Assembly: GCF_002293435.1 (NCBI RefSeq)
Contig: NZ_DBDF01000228.1
Coordinates: 1,747-43,440 of the forward strand
Origin: Bacteroides sp. UBA939
GTDB lineage: Bacteria; Bacteroidota; Bacteroidia; Bacteroidales; Bacteroidaceae
Direction: 5' to 3'
Length of the DNA: 41,694 nt
Notes under the pieces: generated by a model
Databases searched by the model: none
The model's input: the letters and a program-made list of their open reading frames with translations, nothing else
Told to the model about the DNA's origin: nothing
Shown here: piece by piece, positions 25,199-32,432 of the stretch
How positions within the stretch are numbered: position 1 is the first letter of the stretch
Layout: each line of letters opens with the position of its first letter
Translations under genes and position numbers: made by a program

Positions 25199-26746
25199 TC
25201 ATTCCACCACCCACTTCTCTATGTTGCGCGTCTCGGCAGAGAAGTTTACGCCTATCTTGAATAGTTGCCGGGAATCGTGTTCAAACGGACGGGCATACTG
25301 CTTTTCTTCTATCTGCAGCAAAGCCTCTTCGGCGGTGCCGTCCAACTTGAACTCCATGACGTAAATAAACTTGTCTGTTTGAAGTACTAAGTCTATGCGA
25401 CCGGCGCTCGTATGGTATTCTGCTTTTACATAAAAACCTACAAGTTTGAATACAATAAAGAGTACATTCTGATAGTGCAGTTCCAAGTCGCGAATCAGTT
25501 CATAAGGGGTGTCGGAGAAGAAGCTTTGCAGGCGGTGGAAGAAGGAGTCATAGTCGCCCGATTCTATTTCGCGGACAAACTTTTGAATCTCAAAGGAAGA
25601 TTCCACCGCATCGGTATTGGCATAGAAAGGAAGCAGGAATTTAACAAACCCCTCTTCTACCTCACGGTTAGGAAAGCCCAGACTGTATATACCAAAACGC
25701 TCATCATACCCTTTTATAGTAAGATATCCGCTCTGATAAATTACGGGAATCGGATTAGTAGAAGCAGAATCAATGCTGTTCAACACATCGGCGCTCGTTT
25801 CTTCGTGCATTATCCGTTCAAGGTTGTAACGATGCTTTTTCAGTAACTCCACCAGGTAGGTAGGTGTACCGGTCTCGAACCAGTAACTGTCGAATTCCAT
25901 ACTGGCAAATGTATTGAGTATGCTGAACGGATTATAGATACCTATGGAGCCGGGTGCGAAATGATAGCCGTCGTAATATTCTTTCAGCTTGCTGCAAACC
26001 CCTTCATACGTCATCCCACGGGCATCGGCCAATTCATGAAGTTCCACTTCCAGATTATCATGCAACTCCTGTTCACTTATGCCACAAATATCCACGAACT
26101 GACTACGCATGGAAATATCCCTCAAATTGTTCAAGTCGCTGAATACGCTTACCTTGCCGAACTTGGTAACGCCTGTCAGCAAGGCGAATTTGATGTAGCC
26201 GTCCATTGACTTCATTACACCATAAAATGCCTTCAACGTATTACGATACGCTTCCTGCAAGGCATCGTTACCGATGGCCTGCAACATAGGTTTATCATAT
26301 TCATCCACCAAGATTACGACCTGTTGTCCTGTCTTCTCGAAAGCCTTTCGAATAACCCGGTAAAAGCGTTCCTCCGGCGCACGGTCCGAATAAGGCGAAT
26401 CGTATTCCTGTTCCCAATCTTCCAGATGTTTATTCAGTTCCTGCAACAATGCCTCTTCGCTGTCATACTTGCGTGCATTGAGATCCAGGTGCAGAATCGG
26501 ATGTTTCGTCCAGTCCTTCTCCAACTGCTCCATTGCCAATCCTTCGAAAAGTTCCTTCTTTCCTTGGAAGTAAGCCTCGAGCGTAGAAATAAGCAAGCTC
26601 TTGCCGAAGCGGCGGGGGCGGCTGAGGAAGTAATACCGTCCTGTTTTCACTAACTTGTAAATCAGGGCGGTTTTGTCAACATACATATAGCCATCGTTGC
26701 GAAGACTCTCAAAATTCTGAATACCGATAGGATAAAGTTTGCTCAT
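25199..26746 (-). CDS. AAA-ATPase-like / PD-(D/E)XK nuclease family protein, copy 1
   Basis: A 515-residue protein from the ATG at 26746 (SKLYPIGIQNFESLR). The N-terminal half is an AAA-ATPase-like domain (PF09820 type): YVDKTALIYKLV, a Walker A-like RPRRFGKSLL, and Walker B VVILVDEYDKPML. The C-terminal domain (PF08011 type) carries a PD-(D/E)XK core, GRIDLVLQTDKFIYVMEFKLDG. Such proteins are multicopy in Bacteroides and have no established role; toxin-like or defence functions are speculative. It is a tandem paralogue of the next gene, with near-identical stretches. Confidence 0.85.
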   Translation of the reverse strand: MSKLYPIGIQNFESLRNDGYMYVDKTALIYKLVKTGRYYFLSRPRRFGKSLLISTLEAYFQGKKELFEGLAMEQLEKDWTKHPILHLDLNARKYDSEEALLQELNKHLEDWEQEYDSPYSDRAPEERFYRVIRKAFEKTGQQVVILVDEYDKPMLQAIGNDALQEAYRNTLKAFYGVMKSMDGYIKFALLTGVTKFGKVSVFSDLNNLRDISMRSQFVDICGISEQELHDNLEVELHELADARGMTYEGVCSKLKEYYDGYHFAPGSIGIYNPFSILNTFASMEFDSYWFETGTPTYLVELLKKHRYNLERIMHEETSADVLNSIDSASTNPIPVIYQSGYLTIKGYDERFGIYSLGFPNREVEEGFVKFLLPFYANTDAVESSFEIQKFVREIESGDYDSFFHRLQSFFSDTPYELIRDLELHYQNVLFIVFKLVGFYVKAEYHTSAGRIDLVLQTDKFIYVMEFKLDGTAEEALLQIEEKQYARPFEHDSRQLFKIGVNFSAETRNIEKWVVE

Positions 26747-26820
26747 AATTGCGGCGTTTATAGTGTACACGATGAATTATGAATTAGTAAACACAGAGGC
26801 ACAGAGACACGGAGTTCTCG

Positions 26821-26856
26821 TAATTCATAATTCATAATTCAAAATTCATAATTCAA
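26821..26856. repeat. Short AATTCAT tandem repeat between the AAA paralogues
   Basis: TAATTCATAATTCATAATTC followed by AAAATTCATAATTCAAC gives repeated AATTCAT units that run into the 3' end of copy 2. The preceding bases (26790-26813) hold an ACAGAG/ACAGAGAC-type repeat. These low-complexity words may reflect slippage or the duplication joint. Confidence 0.5.
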
Positions 26857-28396
26857 CTATCCACTTCTCTATGTTACGCATCTCAGCAGAGAAGTTTACA
26901 CCAATCTTGAATAGCTGCCGGGAGTCGTGCTCAAAAGGCAGGGCGTACTGCTTCTCTTCTATCTGTTGCAGTGCTTCTTCGGCGGTGCCGTTCAGCTTGA
27001 ACTCCATGACGTAAACAAACTTATCCGTTTGAAGGATCAGGTCTATGCGCCCGGCACTCGTGCGGTATTCCGCCTTCACGTAGAAGCCTACCAGCTTGAA
27101 GACAATAAACAGAACGTTTTGATAGTGCAGCTCCAAGTCGCGAACCAGTTCGTAAGGAGTATCGGAGAAGAAGCTTTGCAGGCGGCGGAAGAAAGCATCA
27201 CAATCGCCCGCACGTACTTCCCGGACAAACTTCTGAATCTCAAAAGCAGATTCCACCGCATCGGTATTGGCATAGAAAGGAAGTAGGAATTTAACGAAGC
27301 CTTCTTCCACTTCACGATTAGGGAAGCCCAGACTATACGTTCCGAACTCCTTATCATACCCTTTTATTGTAAGGTATCCGCTCTGATAAATTACAGGAAT
27401 CGGATTAGTGGAAGTGGAATCAATGCTGTTCAACACATCGGCGCTCGTTTCCTCGTGCGTTATCTGCTCGAGGTTGTAACGATGCTTTTTCAGCAGTTCT
27501 ACCAGGTAGGTGGGCGTGCCCGTCTCAAACCAGTAGCTGCCAAACTTCAACTTGGCGAATGTATTGAGCAAGCTGAACGGATTGTACATCCCAGTAGAAT
27601 CTTCTACGAAATGATAGCCGTCGTAACAGGCTTTCAGTTCAGAGCAGACTTTCTCGTAAGTCATCTTCTGCTGAGTTGCCAGTGCATGAAGGTCTTCCTC
27701 CAGGTTATCATGAATCTCCTGCTCTGTGATGCCGCAAATTTCCACGTAGCGTTCGTCCATTGAAATATCCATCAGGTTGTTCAGGTCGCTGAACACGCTT
27801 ACTTTGCCGAACTTGGTAACGCCTGTCAGCAGGGCGAATTTGATGCAGCCGTCTTCACTCTTCAACGCGCCGTAGAAGGCTTTCAGTGTGTTTCGGAAGG
27901 ATGTTTGCAAGGCTTCGTTTCCAATGGCTTGCAGCATGGGCTTATCATATTCGTCCACAAGGATGACGACGCGTTGTCCCGTCTGTTCATAAGCACGCTC
28001 AATGATACCTTCAAAACGCATGGCGAGAGAGGTTTCCGCAGGTTCCACCCCATACATCTTCTCCCATCTCACTAAGGTGCGGTTCAGCTTATTTTCCAGA
28101 CTTTCCGGCGTATCGTATTTTTCGGTATTAAGGTCAATACGCAGAATCGGATGTTTCGTCCAGTCCTTCTCCAACCGCTCCATTGCCAATCCTTCGAAGA
28201 GTTCCTTCTTTCCTTGGAAGTAAGCTTCGAGCGTAGAAATAAGCAGGCTCTTGCCGAAACGGCGGGGGCGGCTGAGGAAATAATAGCTGCCCGTTTCTAC
28301 TAATTTATAGATTAAGGCTGTCTTATCCACATAGAAGAAGCCTCTTTTGCGGAGCTTCTCGAAATTCTGAATACCGATAGGATAAAGTTTACTCAT
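26846..28396 (-). CDS. AAA-ATPase-like / PD-(D/E)XK nuclease family protein, copy 2
   Basis: A 516-residue paralogue of copy 1 from the ATG at 28396; the longer frame adds 44 residues of upstream sequence that copy 1 lacks. Same domains: RPRRFGKSLL, VVILVDEYDKPML and GRIDLILQTDKFVYVMEFKLNG. The two proteins differ most at residues about 90-130 and 225-270 (for example LVRWEKMYGVEP versus LEDWEQEYDSPY) and are nearly identical at the ends and around residues 300-400. The 5' flank ATAATTGCGGCGTTTATAGT is shared with copy 1, showing that upstream sequence was duplicated too. Confidence 0.85.
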   Translation of the reverse strand: MSKLYPIGIQNFEKLRKRGFFYVDKTALIYKLVETGSYYFLSRPRRFGKSLLISTLEAYFQGKKELFEGLAMERLEKDWTKHPILRIDLNTEKYDTPESLENKLNRTLVRWEKMYGVEPAETSLAMRFEGIIERAYEQTGQRVVILVDEYDKPMLQAIGNEALQTSFRNTLKAFYGALKSEDGCIKFALLTGVTKFGKVSVFSDLNNLMDISMDERYVEICGITEQEIHDNLEEDLHALATQQKMTYEKVCSELKACYDGYHFVEDSTGMYNPFSLLNTFAKLKFGSYWFETGTPTYLVELLKKHRYNLEQITHEETSADVLNSIDSTSTNPIPVIYQSGYLTIKGYDKEFGTYSLGFPNREVEEGFVKFLLPFYANTDAVESAFEIQKFVREVRAGDCDAFFRRLQSFFSDTPYELVRDLELHYQNVLFIVFKLVGFYVKAEYRTSAGRIDLILQTDKFVYVMEFKLNGTAEEALQQIEEKQYALPFEHDSRQLFKIGVNFSAEMRNIEKWIVEL

Positions 28397-28653
28397 AATT
28401 GCGGCGTTTATAGTAAGCACATGGCAAAGATAGGAAATTTCAATGAAGAATAGATGGCACAGGTTTCTATTTTTATGAATTACGGCTACCCTTCCTGATG
28501 AAATAAAGGCAGTTACCACGACAGGCAACGACCTTTACTATCGAACCGGCTACGCCGGTATTAACTATTTCTTCATCATAACGCCTGCCCCTTTACTACG
28601 CGCATCCTGAACTACGCCTTTTGAGCAGGCTTTAGGTCAAAGCACGAAGTGAA
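28397..28653. other. Gap between AAA copy 2 and the FGE-like remnant
   Basis: No gene was recognised. It holds the shared upstream flank of the AAA paralogues (28397-28412) and one short hairpin, ACCGGC-TAC-GCCGGT (28545-28559). Confidence 0.4.
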
Positions 28654-28928
28654 CTAAGGAAGGAGAACACGAAATCCTAAAGCTCTGTTGATAGCATCAG
28701 AACGATTTTCTTCAGGCCTATAATTCGAGCGACAAGACTGTGCAATAGTACCCCACGAGCCACCGCGACTCACGCGACGGCAGTCGCTATCAGAATCAGT
28801 GACATCAGCACAATCAGAACACCACTCCCCTACATTACCTGTCATATCATATATACCCTTAAATCCGCAACTAAAGAAAGGAAGAAAATACAGTCCACTT
28901 ACCCCATTAATACATGGCAGAATAGCTT
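28654..28928 (-). pseudogene. C-terminal remnant of a formylglycine-generating-enzyme-like (SUMF1) domain
   Basis: The frame encodes GIYDMTGNVGEWCSDC, RVSRGGSW, SCRSNYRPEENR and ALGFRVLLP, the conserved C-terminal blocks of FGE-sulfatase domains, then stops. Reading upstream without a Met (to about 28928) gives non-matching sequence (CINGVSGLYFLPFFSCGFK) and a stop. More than half of the domain, about 200 residues, is missing, so this is a truncated leftover rather than an enzyme. A short internal ATG frame starts at 28845. Confidence 0.65.
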
Positions 28929-28950
28929 AGAAAGCGCATTGTTCATACAA

Positions 28951-29448
28951 TTAATCCTTCTGCCACCGGCCGTCGACAAAGTCATTGCATAAGTCAAAGA
29001 CATTCTGTTTGGCAGGCTCGCTTTCATCAGGCTTTACGTCTTCGTACACACAGATGAGCTTTTTGTCTTCATCATAATATACATAAGGGCAAAGCAGAGG
29101 GCGGTGCTTTTTCGAAGGATTGAGATCAACAAAAAAGAGCTTGCCCTTAGTGAGGTAGTCGTATCTTGCCTGCACTTCGGCAAGGGAGCGGCAGATGTAA
29201 AATGCACGGAAATAACGATTCTCGTGCATACGGTCGTACGAGTCGAAACAGGGATAAAGCGCATAGTGATACAGAATGTAGCAACTACCGGAAAGACGGT
29301 AATAATGCATCCTCCCGATTTCAATCAATTCCGGAACTACCTTGCGCGAGAACCAGAAACGATTGGAACTGACCAACAAGTTATTCTCTATTTTGTACTT
29401 CCTGCCCCGAATACGCATGAATTCGTTTTGCTTTTCTGTGGATTGCAT
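28951..29448 (-). CDS. Hypothetical protein
   Basis: A 165-residue predicted cytosolic protein, rich in Tyr, Arg and Cys (YYRLSGSCYILYHYALYPCF, PSKKHRPLLCPYVYYDEDKK), with an acidic patch (YEDVKPDESEP). A second Met at residue 11 (MRIRGRKYKIENN) may be the true start. No domain was recognised. It lies between the FGE-like remnant and the lytic transglycosylase gene and may belong to accessory DNA. Confidence 0.55.
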   Translation of the reverse strand: MQSTEKQNEFMRIRGRKYKIENNLLVSSNRFWFSRKVVPELIEIGRMHYYRLSGSCYILYHYALYPCFDSYDRMHENRYFRAFYICRSLAEVQARYDYLTKGKLFFVDLNPSKKHRPLLCPYVYYDEDKKLICVYEDVKPDESEPAKQNVFDLCNDFVDGRWQKD

Positions 29449-29504
29449 CTGTTTCTATTTTTTTAGTAAGAATTTCAAAAGCTTACAGAATCTCAGAAAG
29501 TACA

Positions 29505-30485
29505 TTAATTGATTACCCAATCCCTATTGTAAGGCACTGTTTTCTTCGGATCGTAATGCATTCCCGCCTGTGTCGGTATTTTCAGAACGTATGTACGTCC
29601 GCTTTTGTTTTGCAGGGAAGTGTCGCGCAACCAGGGGTTGGCATCTTTCAGTTGGGCATAAGTGATGCCTTTGTTTTTGGCGAACTGTGCCAGATTGTCG
29701 ATACCCGTATTGACGGTGACTTCCGTATAAGGAATAGGCGGATAAAGATCTTCCCGTTTCAGCAGGAAGCCGTAGCGTTGCGGATTGCTGATGATAGCTT
29801 TGGCGGCAAGCAGACGGAACATATAGCGGGAAGTTTCTTCAACCAGCCAGAGGTCTACCGCCTGGTCTACAAGCTGTTTTTTCATTTCGGAAGAAATGCG
29901 GCCCTGTCCGGCATTGTAGGCGGCGGCTACGCAGAGCCAGTTACCGTACACCCGGTATGCATCTTTCAGATACTTGCATGCTGCGCGGGTTGCTTTTTCT
30001 ACGTGGTAGCGTTCGTCGATGTTGGTATTGACTTCGAGGCCGAATTCGCGTCCGGTAGTTTGCATGAACTGCCAGATTCCGGAGGCTCCTGCCGGACTGC
30101 GGGCAAGGGTGTTGAGATTGCTTTCTATTACAGCAAGGTATTTGATGTCGTCGGGCACACCGTTTTCTTTCAGTATCGGTTCGATGATGGGAAAGAAACG
30201 GTTGGCGCGCTTGATGGTTAGCATGGTGGTGGAGTGCATGTAGGTGAACGACATCTGTTCACGGTCCATACGTTCGCGATGGTCGTAACGTTTCAGGTCA
30301 ATTTCCTGTCCGACAAAACTGATTTTATCCGGTACGGCAGGGGATGTGACGCAGTAAGGAACTTCGGACTTAACAGATTGCTGTTCAGGGTTTATTGCAC
30401 TGTTTCCCAGCAGGAGAGGGAGTGTGGCGCCTGCACACAAGGCTACCGAGGCGACTATCAGGATATGTATAGAGTTCTTTTTCAT
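29505..30485 (-). CDS. Lytic transglycosylase with LysM-like C-terminus
   Basis: A 326-residue protein with an N-terminal membrane/signal segment (IHILIVASVALCAGATLPLLL). Residues about 95-230 form an SLT-type lysozyme-like domain: catalytic Glu121 in YLAVIESNLNTLARS, then PAGASGIWQFM and AAAYNAGQGRI, as in MltD/Slt. The C-terminal part (DNLAQFAKNKGITYAQLKDANPWL) is LysM-like and likely binds peptidoglycan. It would cleave glycan strands to 1,6-anhydro-muropeptides in the periplasm. No partner gene is adjacent. Confidence 0.88.
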   Translation of the reverse strand: MKKNSIHILIVASVALCAGATLPLLLGNSAINPEQQSVKSEVPYCVTSPAVPDKISFVGQEIDLKRYDHRERMDREQMSFTYMHSTTMLTIKRANRFFPIIEPILKENGVPDDIKYLAVIESNLNTLARSPAGASGIWQFMQTTGREFGLEVNTNIDERYHVEKATRAACKYLKDAYRVYGNWLCVAAAYNAGQGRISSEMKKQLVDQAVDLWLVEETSRYMFRLLAAKAIISNPQRYGFLLKREDLYPPIPYTEVTVNTGIDNLAQFAKNKGITYAQLKDANPWLRDTSLQNKSGRTYVLKIPTQAGMHYDPKKTVPYNRDWVIN

Positions 30486-30600
30486 CTTCGGAATGTTCTT
30501 TATTTGGAGGGCGAATGTACGACATTAATGGAAATGAGGCAAGGAAAAAGGCTTGGAATCACTATTTTGCGAAACAATTTATGTATGGGATGTTTTTTAA

Positions 30601-30622
30601 CCTGAATAATTCATGCTTCAGG
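30601..30622 (+). repeat. Dispersed 22-nt hairpin repeat, copy 3
   Basis: Stem CCTGAA, loop TAATTCATGC, stem TTCAGG: six Watson-Crick pairs. Compared with copy 5 the fifth stem base pair has changed on both sides (C-G to A-T), a compensatory substitution. It is followed by AGTTA like copies 1 and 5. Confidence 0.65.
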
Positions 30623-30750
30623 AGTTAGAGTAGTTAAAGTAGTTATCAGCCAACAAGTTGTCTTAGTAGTTAAAGCCGATACTAATGTTATATGATTCAC
30701 GGAGTATTGGCTTTAACTACTTAACTCCTAACGAAGTGATAACTACTTTA

Positions 30751-30772
30751 ACTACAGTATGAATAATGCAGG
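30751..30772 (-). repeat. Dispersed 22-nt hairpin repeat, copy 4
   Basis: On the minus strand: stem CCTGCA, loop TTATTCATAC, stem TGTAGT (outer pair lost). The next minus-strand bases TTAAAGTAGTTATCACTTCGTTA share GTTATCACTTCGTTA with copy 1 at 87-101. Confidence 0.6.
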
Positions 30773-30799
30773 TTAATGATAAAATACATTCTTCAGTGA

Positions 30800-30991
30800 T
30801 ACAATGAGATCCTGAATAAACTTAAAACAGGGAATTTGTTGGCATATATTTCAGCTTCAATTCCTGAAATCAACAACAAGCAATATCAAACAAGTCGCAA
30901 AGTAGACGAGGATTTTAAAACCAATTTGAACAATCAAATAATCTTTGACGACAAATTGGCCAAATGGAATTACTTGATTAAACACACTTAA
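30800..30991 (+). pseudogene. Possible ORF remnant without a start codon
   Basis: A 63-codon open frame follows a TGA and ends in TAA (30989-30991). It reads NEILNKLKTGNLLAYISASI and later QYQTSRKVDEDFKTNLNNQI, KLAKWNYLIKHT, which looks protein-like (charged, few rare residues) but has no ATG at its front. It may be the tail of a lost gene next to the inverted-repeat element. No family was recognised. The rest of 30486-31069 shows no other gene. Confidence 0.3.
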
Positions 30992-31069
30992 ATTGACTAA
31001 GTTATTTTTAAAACGTTACATAGTAATGTTTTACTGTCAGAGAACTATAAAAGAGGACAGACAGAAGTG

Positions 31070-32377
31070 TTATAGATATTTCTCCCACAGATAACGGAGC
31101 GGACCAAACAAACGTGCGGTTACGCTCCGTTCGTCCGTCATAACTTCCGCTGTGCCGGAAAGTTCTCCTTTGAAGTCCAGTTGCCTGCCATAAGAGGTAC
31201 GTAAGTTTTGTGGCAGGCTCACGGTAACCGTGTACACATTCTCTTCATTCGCCAATAGTGAAACGGACAACACCTCTCCGGTGAGGAATCCGAATTCCAT
31301 GTATGGGTATCCCGCAACGCTGATATTTACTCTTTGCCCGGGAGCTACCTTGCCCGATCCACTGACGGGTAGCTTTATTTTCCCAATAATGTCTCCGGGG
31401 GTAGATGCCACTATTGAGAACACCTTATCGCCTGCCTTGACATTCTGGTTCTTTTGCCATATATTATTGTAGGATAGTACACCTCCGGCAGGGCTGATGA
31501 AAAGACACCCCAATTCCCAATCGCTGATACTTACTTTCAAATCATTGAGAGTTGCCTTTAGAGAAGCATTCAGCGTATTGGCTTCCCGACTGCGCTCCAT
31601 CCTTATTTCTACGATACTCTGTTGTAACTGTGCCTCCTGTATTCTGGCAGATGAAAGTGAAGTCATTAATTGCTCTTGTCCTTGCCTGCGGTTCAGATAG
31701 GTTTGCTGTGCCTCTTCGTAATCAGCTTTTGATATCAGTCCCTTGTCGAACAGTATCTTTTCACGCCCGTGGGTAGTGAAGGCTATCTGCACTTGTTCCT
31801 TATCCAGTTCCGCTTGTTTGTTCAGGTGGAGGATATACCTTTGATATTCCTTTAGTTCTTTGCATGCAGCTTGTTCCTTTTGTGCATAGAGGTCTATTGA
31901 CAGGAAATTGCGGTAGTCCGTCAGATCCCTTATGAACGAAGCATAAGCATTTTGTATGGTTCCAAGTTCCGGTTTCTCAGGAAATACAGCTTGACAGATG
32001 CAACTGTCCGTCAGAATAAACGTGGCAAGCAGCTCTTTTATGTTGAGAACGTCAGCGGTGACAGCCGGATTCTCCAGTACGGCTATGATATCTCCTGCCT
32101 GCACAGTATCCCGGTCTTTGCGGTACACTTCCTGCAACTTTCCACTTCCCTTTGATACAATCCATGCAGGCGGATGTTCTGTGGTGACGGTAATTTCAGC
32201 GGTTACGATATCCGGATATTTGAAAAAACAGCCACCGATGAAAAGCAATGCCAGTATCCCGAAGAAAACAGTGATTCCCCATCTGATTAGTACGTGTGGC
32301 GGTCGTGTCAGTATCTCCTGCACGTCCTCACATCTTAATTCTATGTCTTTTTCTTCTTCCTTTTTCATAACTTTCAA
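31070..32377 (-). CDS. HlyD-family membrane-fusion protein of the peptide exporter
   Basis: A 435-residue adaptor. A cytoplasmic N-terminal tail rich in Glu is followed by one helix (residues about 32-50, IRWGITVFFGILALLFIGGC), a biotinyl/lipoyl-like domain (SKGSGKLQEVYRKDRDTVQAGDIIAVLEN), a long coiled coil (about 150-275) and a beta-barrel region (GKVAPGQRVNISVAGYP). It would bridge the ABC exporter to the cell envelope, perhaps to a TolC-like pore encoded elsewhere. It is the last gene of the locus, 55 bp after the exporter gene. An alternative start lies three codons in. Confidence 0.88.
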   Translation of the reverse strand: MKVMKKEEEKDIELRCEDVQEILTRPPHVLIRWGITVFFGILALLFIGGCFFKYPDIVTAEITVTTEHPPAWIVSKGSGKLQEVYRKDRDTVQAGDIIAVLENPAVTADVLNIKELLATFILTDSCICQAVFPEKPELGTIQNAYASFIRDLTDYRNFLSIDLYAQKEQAACKELKEYQRYILHLNKQAELDKEQVQIAFTTHGREKILFDKGLISKADYEEAQQTYLNRRQGQEQLMTSLSSARIQEAQLQQSIVEIRMERSREANTLNASLKATLNDLKVSISDWELGCLFISPAGGVLSYNNIWQKNQNVKAGDKVFSIVASTPGDIIGKIKLPVSGSGKVAPGQRVNISVAGYPYMEFGFLTGEVLSVSLLANEENVYTVTVSLPQNLRTSYGRQLDFKGELSGTAEVMTDERSVTARLFGPLRYLWEKYL

Positions 32378-32432
32378 TTAGCTTCGGTCAAAACTTTATC
32401 TGATTTTTAATATCAAAGTATAGCCTCAACTC

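Larger units (their letters stand above)
30601..30772. mobile_element. 172-bp nested inverted-repeat element (MITE/BIME-like)
   Basis: The element is bounded by hairpin copy 3 (30601-30622, plus) and copy 4 (30751-30772, minus). Inside it, GTAGTTAAAGTAGTTATCA (30630-30648) is exactly repeated in inverse at 30737-30755. A second pair, 30665-30683 and 30703-30721 (AGTAGTTAAAGCC...), matches at 18 of 19 positions. The whole can fold into one long hairpin. No gene is inside. Paired REP units in inverse orientation resemble bacterial BIMEs; a MITE is an alternative. Confidence 0.65.

Noticed and set aside
25199..28396. The two AAA genes as a composite transposon
   Set aside because: No transposase, terminal inverted repeats or target duplication was seen; tandem duplication explains them.
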